From positions 1-64,000 of the forward strand of contig NZ_VNHO01000011.1 of the NCBI RefSeq assembly GCF_008124715.1: a DNA stretch of 64,000 bases. The letters are read 5' to 3'. The stretch is from Thermosediminibacter litoriperuensis (GTDB lineage Bacteria; Bacillota; Thermosediminibacteria; Thermosediminibacterales; Thermosediminibacteraceae). Position numbers and translations under genes: made by a program. This document shows positions 1-8,279 of the stretch, one piece after another; within the stretch, counting starts at the first letter, position 1, and each line of letters begins with the position of its first letter. The notes under the pieces were generated by a model. That model was not told where the DNA came from, ran no database searches, and saw only the letters and a program-made list of their open reading frames with translations.

Positions 1-239
<239 letters not shown>

Positions 240-297
240 TTAGTTTTTTGTCAACCAACATCATATCGGGTTTCATGCTATGGTTCAACTTTTTTTA

Positions 298-320
298 CTG
301 TCGCATTTAATTTTACAATT
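298..320. mobile_element. Probable terminal end of the IS30-family element
   Basis: An AT-rich 23-bp stretch (CTGTCGCATTTAATTTTACA and the next bases) lies about 80 bp upstream of the transposase start, where the terminal inverted repeat of an IS30-type element is expected. The opposite end is outside the window, so neither the repeat nor the target duplication can be confirmed. This is a positional inference. Confidence 0.4.
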
Positions 321-348
321 AACCGATGATTTTTGTACTAGCTTTTGC

Positions 349-385
349 AAAAAAAGACTGTCGACAGTTACTTTGTCGACAGTCT
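349..385 (-). terminator. Rho-independent terminator of the DksA/YteA-like gene
   Basis: A perfect 12-bp stem (AGACTGTCGACA at 355-366 with its complement at 374-385) encloses a 7-nt loop. On the minus strand it is followed by a run of seven T. It lies 20 bp after the stop of the gene ending at 406 and separates it from the IS element. Confidence 0.9.
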
Positions 386-405
386 GAAATACCCAAAACG
401 GGTAT

Positions 406-1047
406 TTATCTTCCCAACTCATTTTTATCATCCTCGCCGGGATCTTCCTCATCGATTATCTCATCTGCCCAGTCAACTATTCCCCTCTTTTCATTTCCGT
501 CAGTGTAAACCTCGGTGTAATCCACCGATCCCGGCTCGTCCTGCGGACTGTTGGCCGTGCCGTACCTGGCTACGTCCTGCCAGGCGTCTTCACCGTCGTA
601 CTCGTTCTGGTCTGTACCGTCGAGAAAACTCCTCCCAAAAGGATACATCAGCACTTCTTCCTCTACAGGTCTGAACCTCCTCTCAAAAGTTTTTTCATCC
701 TCGTTATTGCAGCGGGCGCACAGGGAGGCATACGGCACTACCTCCAGGCGGTCCTCTTCTATAGGATTACCGCAGTTCTCGCAGACACCGTAACTACCTT
801 CCTCGATTTTTTCCAGCGCCCTGTTGACTTTCATTAACATCCTTTCCGTGTTATCCCTCAACCCCAGATCCTTTTCCCTCTCAAAGGTTTCCGCCGCGAG
901 GTCCGAAGTGTGATTATCATATGAAGACAGCTCCCCCACCGATTCCTTCAACGGATCCGATCCTCTCCTGACGATTGTTGACATTTGGTCTTCCAATTCC
1001 CGCTTAAAATCCTGTAATTTACGCTTGTAGTACTCCAAGTTCTTCAA
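406..1047 (-). CDS. TraR/DksA-type zinc finger protein, YteA family
   Basis: This 213-residue protein starts with a helical, coiled-coil-like segment (about residues 1-85). A DksA/TraR C4 zinc finger follows, with cysteines at 89, 92, 110 and 113. The context GSYGVCENCG is typical of the YteA family of spore-formers. The C-terminal ~60 residues are acidic and low in complexity (EEDPGEDDKNELGR at the end). Relatives are listed as sporulation-linked general stress or transcription-associated proteins; the biochemical role is not established. It is the last gene of the divIVA/nucleosidase run and is followed by a strong terminator. Confidence 0.85.
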   Translation of the reverse strand: MKNLEYYKRKLQDFKRELEDQMSTIVRRGSDPLKESVGELSSYDNHTSDLAAETFEREKDLGLRDNTERMLMKVNRALEKIEEGSYGVCENCGNPIEEDRLEVVPYASLCARCNNEDEKTFERRFRPVEEEVLMYPFGRSFLDGTDQNEYDGEDAWQDVARYGTANSPQDEPGSVDYTEVYTDGNEKRGIVDWADEIIDEEDPGEDDKNELGR

Positions 1048-1065
1048 GGGTTATCCTCCTTAAAG

Positions 1066-1362
1066 TTATTTTACGGAAAGTTCGTCCTGCACTATTCTCA
1101 CCAATTCTGCGATAAAGTCACCTATAACGGGGAGCTTCAAGATGACAACGCGCTGCAGGATGTATAAAACAAAAGCGCCCAGAAAGGTAAACCCCACCGC
1201 CGTTCCGAACCCTCTGGCTACTCCTGCTAAAAAATTTATATAAAGCAATCTTTTGGGGTTGCGCAGCACCTCCAGGTATTCCGCCAGGTTGAGTTTTTCG
1301 ATCCTTATTGACAGCTCATCGATTTTTTGGCTCAACTCGCGGAAGAGCCTTCCCTCTTCCAT
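1066..1362 (-). CDS. DUF5665-type small membrane protein
   Basis: This 98-residue protein has a charged helical N-terminus (about 1-35) and a hydrophobic region with one or two membrane segments (about 42-85) that includes a glycine-rich GVARGFGTAVGFTFLGAF stretch. The pattern fits the DUF5665 family of Firmicutes, whose function is unknown. It lies 18 bp before the YteA-like gene and 21 bp after the nucleosidase gene, so it is probably cotranscribed with both. Confidence 0.7.
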   Translation of the reverse strand: MEEGRLFRELSQKIDELSIRIEKLNLAEYLEVLRNPKRLLYINFLAGVARGFGTAVGFTFLGAFVLYILQRVVILKLPVIGDFIAELVRIVQDELSVK

Positions 1363-1383
1363 AATAGTACCCCTTAATCTAAT

Positions 1384-2112
1384 TTAACCATCTGCAACCG
1401 TTTTATACTCCTTTATATAATTTATGATCCCCAGGACTATACCGGAAGAATTCCTGGCCGCTTCATCCGCAAACGTCTCGTATACACTCACTGCCTTACC
1501 GTCAGCCCTATCCGAGATAGACCTGATTATCAAAAAGGGAACCTTATTCAAATAGCACACCTGGCCTATAGCTCCACCTTCCATTTCAACACATGCGCCG
1601 TCAAAGAAGGACCTTAGAAATTTAACTTTCTCCTCGCTGGTGATAAACTGGTCCCCGGTCAGGATTCTCCCCGTAAGTACCCTCCTGCCTTTTACCAGCT
1701 TCCGTGCTACTTCCCGGGCGATTCCTGCCAGGGTTGCGTCGGCGGAAAAAACTTTAACCCCCAGGTTCGGAATTTCACCGAGCTCGTGTCCGAAAGCCGT
1801 CCCGTCCACATCGTGCTGAACCACGTCGCTGGAAATTACTATATCGCCTATGTCCAGGTCTTCCCGCAAAGCTCCCGCCACACCGGTGCAAATTATTGCA
1901 CTAGGGGCAAAATAGTCTATCATCACCTGGGTGCAGACCGCCGCATTGACCTTGCCTACGCCGCTTTTTACGACCACCGTGTCCTTACCTTTCAGCGTCC
2001 CCGAAAAAAAGGTTATAGACGCTTTGGTCATGGTTTTTTTATCCTGTAGCTTTTCACAGAATAGGGCTATCTCCCTATCCAAAGCCCCGATTATTCCTAT
2101 TATAACCATCAT
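1384..2112 (-). CDS. mtnN: 5'-methylthioadenosine/S-adenosylhomocysteine nucleosidase
   Basis: The enzyme hydrolyses the glycosidic bond of methylthioadenosine and S-adenosylhomocysteine, clearing inhibitory by-products of SAM-using reactions and feeding methionine and adenine salvage. The 242-residue length fits the family. Visible signatures are the N-terminal IIGALDREIALF, the purine-binding CVEMEGGAIGQV segment and IRSISDRAD with the catalytic aspartate. Two ATG codons are adjacent (2112 and 2109), with GGAAAGG just upstream; either could be used. It follows the TM1266-type gene by 28 bp. Confidence 0.93.
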   Translation of the reverse strand: MMVIIGIIGALDREIALFCEKLQDKKTMTKASITFFSGTLKGKDTVVVKSGVGKVNAAVCTQVMIDYFAPSAIICTGVAGALREDLDIGDIVISSDVVQHDVDGTAFGHELGEIPNLGVKVFSADATLAGIAREVARKLVKGRRVLTGRILTGDQFITSEEKVKFLRSFFDGACVEMEGGAIGQVCYLNKVPFLIIRSISDRADGKAVSVYETFADEAARNSSGIVLGIINYIKEYKTVADG

Positions 2113-2140
2113 CCTTTCCGGTCCGATTTAAGACATTGGC

Positions 2141-2395
2141 TTAGGCTGTTACAGCAGACTTCACCTTTACTCCCGGCACTCTCCCCAGCTGGCCCGTAAG
2201 AGCCCCGAGTTCGTCGGTAGTAGCATCCACTATAAGGGCTATAACCGAAATGCCTCTTTCCCTATAAGGGATCCCCATTCTTCCAATTATCAATTCACTG
2301 AACCTGGAAAGTATCTCATTCACCCTAACGGCTGATTTTTCTCTTTCAAACACTATTATCCCCACTACCGAAAGTCTCTTCCCCCCAGTCGTCAT
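2141..2395 (-). CDS. TM1266-type iron-only hydrogenase system regulator (small ACT-like protein)
   Basis: A small ACT-like alpha/beta protein of 84 residues from the ATG at 2395. It has the family landmarks VVGIIVFE near the N-terminus, IIGRMGIPYRERGISVIALIVD in the middle and GQLGRVPGVKVKSA at the end. TM1266 relatives are annotated as putative regulators associated with [FeFe]-hydrogenase maturation genes, but no hyd genes occur in this window. An AAGGGG 11 nt upstream supports the ATG at 2395. An in-frame GTG at 2407 would extend it four residues. The start lies inside the 3' end of the divIVA-like gene (50-bp overlap), implying translational coupling. Confidence 0.75.
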   Translation of the reverse strand: MTTGGKRLSVVGIIVFEREKSAVRVNEILSRFSELIIGRMGIPYRERGISVIALIVDATTDELGALTGQLGRVPGVKVKSAVTA

Positions 2396-2993
2396 TACCG
2401 GCTTCACCCCTTAACTCCGCGATCTTTTCAGCCTCAGGATTTTTGGGAATTCCCTCCCCTACGGTCCCCTCATCTTCAAAGTCCCGGCCTGCGGCCGCCT
2501 GCTCTATGTATTCCCCGGCCTCGTCAGCCCGTTCCTCGACACCCTCGTCGAGAACCATGGTATTGATCATATCGATCTGTGACTGGAGAAAATTAAGAAA
2601 TCTCGTCTTGAAAAGCAGAAACTGCCGCTTTATCTCTTCATATTGGTCGTTTATCGCATTGTATCTCGCTTCAGCCCTGCCGATCATCTCCACCGCTTTC
2701 GATCGGGCTCCTTTTAATATAAGTTCCTTCTCTTTTTCCGCGTTTCTCCTGAGATCTTCGGCAGCTTTTTCGGCGAGTATTATTGCTTTTTTAAGGGTGG
2801 ATTCCAGGTCCTGGTATTCCCGAAGCTTTTCTCTTAAAAATTTGATCTCTTCTTTTAAATCCTGATTTTCCCTGTACATTTTCTCATAGCTTTGGGTCAC
2901 CTTTTCCAGGAAGTCCTTAACCTCCTCTTCGCTGTACCCCCTGAAGGACTTCCGGAATTCTTTTTTCTGGATGTCAAGCGGAGTCAAGATCAT
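2346..2993 (-). CDS. divIVA: DivIVA domain-containing protein
   Basis: Peripheral membrane scaffold of Gram-positive cells that binds negatively curved membrane at septa and poles. The N-terminus (MILTPLDIQKKEFRKSFRGY, then EEVKDFL) is the canonical DivIVA membrane-binding domain. A long coiled coil follows (about residues 30-150), then an acidic, probably disordered tail. The length of 215 is normal. RBS AGGAGATGATACTGG precedes the ATG. It sits in the classic ylm order (YggS, SepF, YggT, DivIVA), which supports the assignment. The 3' end overlaps the next gene. Confidence 0.92.
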   Translation of the reverse strand: MILTPLDIQKKEFRKSFRGYSEEEVKDFLEKVTQSYEKMYRENQDLKEEIKFLREKLREYQDLESTLKKAIILAEKAAEDLRRNAEKEKELILKGARSKAVEMIGRAEARYNAINDQYEEIKRQFLLFKTRFLNFLQSQIDMINTMVLDEGVEERADEAGEYIEQAAAGRDFEDEGTVGEGIPKNPEAEKIAELRGEAGNDDWGEETFGSGDNSV

Positions 2994-3016
2994 CCAGTAT
3001 CATCTCCTATCTAATT

Positions 3017-3298
3017 TCAATAAATTATTTGAATTAAAAGACTTATAATCAGTCTCTGGGCGATATCCAGCGAGAAAAGGGCCAGCAGGGGCGAAAAATC
3101 CAGATAGTACCCTCCTGCCGGCGGTAGAAACCTAAAAACCAATCTCCTGAAAGGCTCAAGCACCGGTTCCGTTACCCGGTATATAAATCTGTAAACGGGA
3201 GAGTAATGGGTACCGGGTATCCATGACATGAAAACCCTGATGAATATCAAAAACTCTATGAATCTAAAAAATAACTCTATTGCCCTGATGAGTAACAA
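3017..3298 (-). CDS. YggT family membrane protein (YlmG)
   Basis: This 93-residue protein has two hydrophobic segments (about 5-27 and 65-90) flanking the conserved loop SWIPGTHYSPVYRFIYRVTEPVLEPFRR, the YggT/YlmG family signature. Relatives are encoded beside sepF and divIVA and are implicated in membrane or nucleoid organisation near division sites; no catalytic role is known. It lies 20 bp downstream of sepF and 23 bp upstream of divIVA. Confidence 0.92.
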   Translation of the reverse strand: MLLIRAIELFFRFIEFLIFIRVFMSWIPGTHYSPVYRFIYRVTEPVLEPFRRLVFRFLPPAGGYYLDFSPLLALFSLDIAQRLIISLLIQIIY

Positions 3299-3318
3299 AA
3301 CAGTTCCTCCTTTTTAAC

Positions 3319-3750
3319 TTACCGCACCGTAAAAAGCGGCTTTTCTCTGCCAGTTTCACCCTCGTCCATGTTGAGGCCCGAAATGTCCACGTTATTTGGG
3401 GCAAAAACAAAAGTACCGCTGCCAACCTTTTTGACAGTGCCGTCCAGAACAAAAACGCTGCCGCTTAAAAAATCCAGAATGCGCCTCGCGGCTTCCTTAT
3501 CCAGGCCCTCCAGATTGACTATAACCGCTCTGCGGCTTTTCAGCTCTTCTGAAATTTCCCGGACTTCATCAAAGCATGAAGGTTTGAAGACCACCACTCT
3601 GTTCTTTGGTGCCTGGTGAATGTTAATGATTCTGCCCCTTTCAGGTCTCACAGGTATATGGAGGGATTCCTCCGGTTGATGCACCGCAGGGTCTTCGTCC
3701 TCGATTCCAAGAAAATAGAGTATTTTGTTGAACAACCTGTTGTTGGCCAT
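3319..3750 (-). CDS. sepF: Cell division protein SepF
   Basis: SepF forms rings that bind the FtsZ C-terminus and the membrane, helping to anchor and shape the Z-ring. This 143-residue copy has the short N-terminal membrane-binding helix (MANNRLFNKILYFLG), a variable linker and the conserved core (VVFKPSCFDEVREIS, then VIVNLEGLDKEAARRILDFLSG and the VGSGTFVFAPNNV strand). Position in the ylm block, 20 bp after YggS, agrees. Its partner genes ftsA and ftsZ lie at 30.4-32.7 kb. Confidence 0.95.
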   Translation of the reverse strand: MANNRLFNKILYFLGIEDEDPAVHQPEESLHIPVRPERGRIINIHQAPKNRVVVFKPSCFDEVREISEELKSRRAVIVNLEGLDKEAARRILDFLSGSVFVLDGTVKKVGSGTFVFAPNNVDISGLNMDEGETGREKPLFTVR

Positions 3751-3770
3751 CTCTTAACCTCCCCTTTGCG

Positions 3771-4460
3771 CTAGACTCTAGGTCCAAAAATTCCAGTCCC
3801 TATTCTTATCATGTTTGACCCCTCTTCAATAGCTATATGAAAATCATGTGTCATCCCCATGGATAAAAAACTCATATCAACGTTTTCCAGCTCCTGACTT
3901 TTTATATCTGTAAACAATTCGCTCATTTTTCTGAAAAACGGTCTTACATCTTCGGGGTCTTCTTTAAAAGGTGCGATTGCCATCAAACCCCTGACCTTAA
4001 CGTGGGCAAGGGTTGATATCTTCTTTATCAATTCCGGAGTTTCTTCATATTCTGCACCGAATTTAGTCTTTTCCCTTCCGATATTCACTTGAATCATCAC
4101 ATCCATAACCTTGCCCAGCATTCCAGCTCTTTTATCTATTTCTGCAGCCAGCTCGTAACTATCCACCGATTGGATCATTGAAAACAGCTTTACTGCATAT
4201 TTCACCTTATTTTTCTGCAAATGACCTATCATGTGCCAGCTGATATCACCTTTTACCAGCCCAATCTTCTGCTGGGCCTCCTGCACCCGGTTTTCTCCTA
4301 AGATACTTATCCCGCAGTTAACGGCCACCTGTATTGTTTCAGGTGGGATCGTTTTGGTTACCGCCACTATGTGTATATCCTCCGGACTTCTGCCCGATTT
4401 TACAGCCGCGTGTTTGATTTTCAGCTTCAATTTTTCTATGTTCTGCTGAATAGTCTCCAT
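3771..4460 (-). CDS. YggS family pyridoxal-phosphate homeostasis protein (YlmE)
   Basis: A 229-residue single-domain PLP-binding TIM-barrel protein that keeps free PLP and amino-acid pools balanced; no catalytic activity is generally accepted. The PLP lysine is K36 in IVAVTKTIPPE. Other landmarks are GENRVQEAQQK, WHMIGHLQKNK and the C-terminal SMGMTHDFHIAIEEGSNMIR with RIGTGIFG. The ATG at 4460 has AGGGGG five bases upstream. The start overlaps the end of the HlyD-like gene by 25 bp. Confidence 0.95.
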   Translation of the reverse strand: METIQQNIEKLKLKIKHAAVKSGRSPEDIHIVAVTKTIPPETIQVAVNCGISILGENRVQEAQQKIGLVKGDISWHMIGHLQKNKVKYAVKLFSMIQSVDSYELAAEIDKRAGMLGKVMDVMIQVNIGREKTKFGAEYEETPELIKKISTLAHVKVRGLMAIAPFKEDPEDVRPFFRKMSELFTDIKSQELENVDMSFLSMGMTHDFHIAIEEGSNMIRIGTGIFGPRV

Positions 4461-5653
4461 TGAAACCCCCTCTTTATTAAAACCCTGTCGCCGGCCTTCA
4501 GGCCTTCTACTATAGTTTTATTATCGTCCCGGGCCACCACCCGTATGGGTTTAAAAACGAGCTCGCCTTTATTGAACAGAAATACACCTTCCTGGCCGTT
4601 CGAATTTACGACCGCTGAGTTCGGGACCCCGATACCACGGTGCACTAGCACAACGATTTCAACGTTGACCTTTCTGAGCTCAAGCAGTTCCACGGGGGCC
4701 TCTTTTATGGAAAACACACCCGTCTGTTCATCCTCACATATTTCGATCAGATCCGCCTTAACTTCTATGTTTAGCTGGGGAAATCTCAAGTCGTATTTCC
4801 TTCCGGGCTGAAAATTCCCTTCCGGTATTTGAGCTATAACGTAAAGGGAAAAATTATCCACGATCTTAAGTACAGCCTGATTGACTTTTACGTTATCGGA
4901 AAGCGCGGCACTTTCTTGTCTTGGGACGACACCCTTTATCTCCTCATAATCCAAGCACTTTAGCCTCTCAGATCTGAGGAGGTCTTCGTAACCATCTATG
5001 TTAAAACTGACTATTCCCGCCACCGGTGAGAGGACGACTGGTTCCACTTCCTCAAGCTTTTTCTTTTGACTTTCCAGGCTTTTTTCTAAGATTTGTACGG
5101 CCTCGTTGTTTTCCGCTATGATCTCTTTTTTCTCTCCCTCCAACCGCAACAATTCTTTTTCAAGCGCCGCAACCCTGTCTGCCTGACCTTTAGACCTCGC
5201 TTCCCTAATCTTTCTTTCAATATCATCAATGGATTTATCCAATATCTGAATCGTCAGCGTGCTGCCACTCTGTTCCTTCAACCTATTCAACTTTTCTTCG
5301 AGTTCGCCGATGTCTTTATCTAGGGACATTTTACGCTCCACATCGGTCACGACTTTAAAAAGCGGCGAATTTACCCTTACCCTTTCTCCAGCTTTAACAA
5401 GAACTTCAAGCCTGCCGCCGGCAGGTGAATTTATAACCTTCTCGTTCTTTACTATCACCGCTTCGGAAGTAAAAAAATCCTCTACTGTCTCTTCCCGCGC
5501 TATGTATATATCCCTGGCAGAACTTCGCAGAAAAAGAATTAAAAAGAGAAAAAGCCCCAATAGCAAAGGCAGGAATATGCGCCGTTTTTGTCGCTTTTTC
5601 TTCGGCCTGAGATTTATGACCTTTGCACCGGTCCTCTTTTTCATCCTCTTCAC
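4436..5653 (-). CDS. HlyD-like membrane-anchored adaptor protein of the ylm cluster
   Basis: This 405-residue protein has a very basic cytoplasmic N-terminus (about 1-25), one membrane anchor (about 26-44) and an outward-facing domain. The first half of a lipoyl/biotinyl-like hairpin is at about 75-105 (INSPAGGRLEVLVKAGERV). A coiled coil spans about 115-195, the second lipoyl half is near VVLSPVAGIVSFNIDGYED, and a C-terminal beta domain ends with VEGLKAGDRVLIKRG. The architecture is that of HlyD/membrane-fusion proteins, but no ABC transporter or outer-membrane partner is adjacent; sepF and divIVA are. The function is therefore unassigned, with a cell-envelope role likely. Confidence 0.8.
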   Translation of the reverse strand: MKRMKKRTGAKVINLRPKKKRQKRRIFLPLLLGLFLFLILFLRSSARDIYIAREETVEDFFTSEAVIVKNEKVINSPAGGRLEVLVKAGERVRVNSPLFKVVTDVERKMSLDKDIGELEEKLNRLKEQSGSTLTIQILDKSIDDIERKIREARSKGQADRVAALEKELLRLEGEKKEIIAENNEAVQILEKSLESQKKKLEEVEPVVLSPVAGIVSFNIDGYEDLLRSERLKCLDYEEIKGVVPRQESAALSDNVKVNQAVLKIVDNFSLYVIAQIPEGNFQPGRKYDLRFPQLNIEVKADLIEICEDEQTGVFSIKEAPVELLELRKVNVEIVVLVHRGIGVPNSAVVNSNGQEGVFLFNKGELVFKPIRVVARDDNKTIVEGLKAGDRVLIKRGFQWRLFSRT

Positions 5654-5727
5654 CTAATTTATATCTTCTCCATAAAGAAGAAGAATCCTTCCAGGTCAAT
5701 AATAAAAATAAAAGCAGTTCATAGGCC

Positions 5728-7152
5728 TCAAATTTTAATGCTCTTCCAGCTACCGCTTTTAAACCTGATCCAGTACAGCAACGACCTAACAGCCCAGTCG
5801 AGAAACATAGCAATCCAGGCGCCAATAAGGCCCATATTAAAGAAATTCAAAAAGATGTAAGTAAATCCCAGTCTGATCATCCACATTCCAAGCAGAGTGA
5901 TATAAACGGTAATCCTGGTATCGCCGGCACCTCTGAGGGCTCCCGGTATAACCATCCCTACGCACTCAGGTATCTGTGTAAAAGCAACGATGCGCAAAAG
6001 CACGGCCCCTCTAGCGATTATATCAGGATCATTCGTAAAAATTTTTAAGAACATGACAGGAAATGAAAAAAACATCAACCCCATTGTACCCATAATTGCT
6101 GTAGCAATAAGCAAGGATATACTGGTGCTTTTTTGCGCACCCCCGGCATCACCGGCCCCCAAACACTGGCCTACCATAGCAGTAGCTGCGGTTGCAAAAC
6201 CGATGCCGGGCATATACGACAGGGATTCCACATTAAGACTTATGGAATGGGCCGCATACGCCTCGGTTCCAAGACCAGCAACCTGTCTGGTATAAACTAT
6301 CTGACCGGTGGAAACGAGAATCCTCTCTACAGCCGCCGGCAACCCTATCCGGAGCATCCTTGAAAACAAAGGCCAATCAAACTTTCCAATTACTTTCTTC
6401 CAGTTTACAAAAAGGCGATTATTTGGCTTAGACAACACATAAATTAATGCCACTGCACCCCCTAAACGCGACAGCGAGGACGAGATCCCGGCTCCCACCA
6501 CTTCCAACCTCGGAAATCCCAGCTCGCCAAAAATAAACACGTAATTAGTAAAAATATGTAATATATTTATGATTGCATTGACTGCCATAGGAGTTCTGGT
6601 ATCTCCCACACCTCTCATCCCTGCCGCGGCTACGGTGAAAACAAACAAAAACAGCATACCCGGCATCATCGCTCGAAGGTAATTGCTTCCCAGCAGCCTT
6701 ACTGACGGCTCCGCACCCATGTATATCATTATTCGGTGGGAATTGACGTAACCCAGGTAACTGAGCGTGAGACCGACTAAAAATGCGACTATAATCGACT
6801 GTCCGGTAACTTTCCCCGCTTTTTCCAGGTCACCGGAGCCTACCGCCCTTGCCGACAACGCCGTCGTGCCTACCGAAATTCCCATAAAAATAGCGTTCAA
6901 AAGAAAAAAGGGTTGCATGCTGAGCCCGACCGCCGCCACCGCCTCGGCCCCGAGCCTTCCAACCATGGCCATATCGGCGACCTGACTGATCATCGCCAGG
7001 GCTTGTTCTATAACTACCGGCCATGCCAGCGTCCATGTTTTTCTCAGTACCTTTTTTACTTCATCATCCAGTTTCGGAATCAAACCTGTCAGCCGCAGCC
7101 GTGGAACCCGGCCCTCTTTTAGGTCGAACAAGCCCCCTCCCAAAACTATCAC
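5728..7152 (-). CDS. MATE family efflux transporter
   Basis: Twelve-helix exporter of the MATE/NorM class, driven by Na+ or H+, usually exporting cationic drugs or metabolites. The 474-residue length and the repeated two-half pattern fit; TWTLAWPVVIEQALAMISQV opens helix 1, MAMVGRLGAEAVAAVGLS follows, and the second half has LRIGLPAAVERILVSTGQIV. The first ~35 residues precede the core. The GTG at 7152 touches its own GGAGG, so a TTG at 7143 (9-nt spacing) may be the real start. The tRNA-Pro terminator lies just upstream. Substrate unknown. Confidence 0.9.
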   Translation of the reverse strand: MIVLGGGLFDLKEGRVPRLRLTGLIPKLDDEVKKVLRKTWTLAWPVVIEQALAMISQVADMAMVGRLGAEAVAAVGLSMQPFFLLNAIFMGISVGTTALSARAVGSGDLEKAGKVTGQSIIVAFLVGLTLSYLGYVNSHRIMIYMGAEPSVRLLGSNYLRAMMPGMLFLFVFTVAAAGMRGVGDTRTPMAVNAIINILHIFTNYVFIFGELGFPRLEVVGAGISSSLSRLGGAVALIYVLSKPNNRLFVNWKKVIGKFDWPLFSRMLRIGLPAAVERILVSTGQIVYTRQVAGLGTEAYAAHSISLNVESLSYMPGIGFATAATAMVGQCLGAGDAGGAQKSTSISLLIATAIMGTMGLMFFSFPVMFLKIFTNDPDIIARGAVLLRIVAFTQIPECVGMVIPGALRGAGDTRITVYITLLGMWMIRLGFTYIFLNFFNMGLIGAWIAMFLDWAVRSLLYWIRFKSGSWKSIKI

Positions 7153-7165
7153 ACCTCCGTCATTT

Positions 7166-7200
7166 AAAAAAAAAAATAAAGGATGCTCTGATCTGCATCC
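7166..7200 (-). terminator. Terminator downstream of tRNA-Pro(GGG)
   Basis: Stem GGATGC/GCATCC (7181-7186 with 7195-7200) around an 8-nt loop, followed on the minus strand by TTTA and a long T run. It separates the tRNA transcript from the MATE gene. Confidence 0.8.
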
Positions 7201-7215
7201 CCTACTTGCTTATAA

Positions 7216-7292
7216 TGGTCTGAGTGGGGGGACTTGAACCCCCGACCTCTAGAACCCCATTCTAGCGCGCTACCAAGCTGCGCCACACCCAG
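7216..7292 (-). tRNA. tRNA-Pro (anticodon GGG)
   Basis: Reads 5' to 3' on the minus strand as a full cloverleaf. Acceptor stem CTGGGTG pairs with CACTCAG. The anticodon stem CTAGA/TCTAG encloses the loop ATGGGGT (anticodon GGG, G37), and the T arm contains GGGGGTTCAAGTCCCCC. The 3' CCA is encoded (7216-7218). It decodes CCC and CCU. A consensus promoter lies upstream and a terminator directly downstream, so it is a single-gene unit. Confidence 0.95.
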
Positions 7293-7314
7293 ACGCTGTT
7301 CATTTCACATAAAT

Positions 7315-7343
7315 ATTATAAGACATAATGCGGATATTTGCAA
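7315..7343 (-). promoter_or_regulatory. Sigma-A promoter of tRNA-Pro(GGG)
   Basis: TTGCAA (7338-7343) and TATAAT (7315-7320) are separated by exactly 17 bp and lie 22 bp before the tRNA 5' end. Confidence 0.85.
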
Positions 7344-7372
7344 GCCCTACAGGTAAATTTTTTAATTACTAT

Positions 7373-8266
7373 TTATTCAATAAAGCTCAAACCTTCCCGG
7401 CAGAGCTCCAGCACCAGATAGCGGGCAGATATATTCTTTCGCCGGAAGGCTTCCACCATAAATCTCCCCGCTTCTTCGGCTTTATTCTCGTAAACCAGAC
7501 CTGCAATGGAAGGTCCGGCTCCGCTCAGAAAACACGCCAGCATCCCCTTCTCCGGCGCATTTTTCAAGATCTCCCGCATCCCCGGAATGAGAGAACTCCT
7601 ATAAGGCTGGTGCAACATATCCTTGCTTAATACGTCCATATGGGAAAAATCACCCTGGGCTATACCCGCCACGAGCAGGGCTACCCTGCTTATATTAAAC
7701 ACGGCATCGCGAAGTTTTACCCTTTTTGGTATGACTCTTCTCGCGTCTTCGGTTTTAAGTTCGAAATCCGGCACGGCGATTACAAATCTCAAATCCTCGG
7801 GCAGCAGCAGCTTTTTATAGATTACGCCGCGTTCACTTAGCATTGACAGCGTAAAGCCGCCGTTTATAGCGGCGACCACGTTGTCGGGGTGACCTTCCAT
7901 TTCGGTGGCCAAACGAATTATTTCCTCCCGGCTGAGGGGGTCTCCTAAAAGCCGGTTTGCCGCCATCATCCCACCCGCTATGCACGCCGCGCTGCTGCCA
8001 AGCCCCCGGGCAAGAGGTATGTGATTTTCCAGCTTTATATAAAGGTTTTTTCTGACGTTCAGCTTCTCCAGCACCGTGCGGGCGGCCCTGTATACCAGAT
8101 TCTTTTCATTGAGAGGAAGAACGTTGCTGCCCTCTCCGGTCACATGCACTTTTGGCAAAGAGAAAAATTCCACCTCAATATAGTTGTACAGGCGAACAGC
8201 GGCACCGATGCAGTCAAAACCCGGACCAAAATTTGCGATGGTGGCAGGCACCTGAACTCTTACCAT
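7373..8266 (-). CDS. thrB: Homoserine kinase
   Basis: GHMP-family kinase making O-phosphohomoserine from homoserine and ATP, the penultimate step to threonine. Length 297. The N-terminus VRVQVPATIANFGPGFD is the family start, and the ATP-binding glycine-serine motif PLARGLGSSAACIAGG is at about 84-99. The C-terminal CFLSGAGPSIAGLV motif 3 is intact. It is the last gene of the hom-thrC-thrB operon, 13 bp after thrC. Confidence 0.96.
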   Translation of the reverse strand: MVRVQVPATIANFGPGFDCIGAAVRLYNYIEVEFFSLPKVHVTGEGSNVLPLNEKNLVYRAARTVLEKLNVRKNLYIKLENHIPLARGLGSSAACIAGGMMAANRLLGDPLSREEIIRLATEMEGHPDNVVAAINGGFTLSMLSERGVIYKKLLLPEDLRFVIAVPDFELKTEDARRVIPKRVKLRDAVFNISRVALLVAGIAQGDFSHMDVLSKDMLHQPYRSSLIPGMREILKNAPEKGMLACFLSGAGPSIAGLVYENKAEEAGRFMVEAFRRKNISARYLVLELCREGLSFIE

Positions 8267-8279
8267 AAGGCACCGGCCC

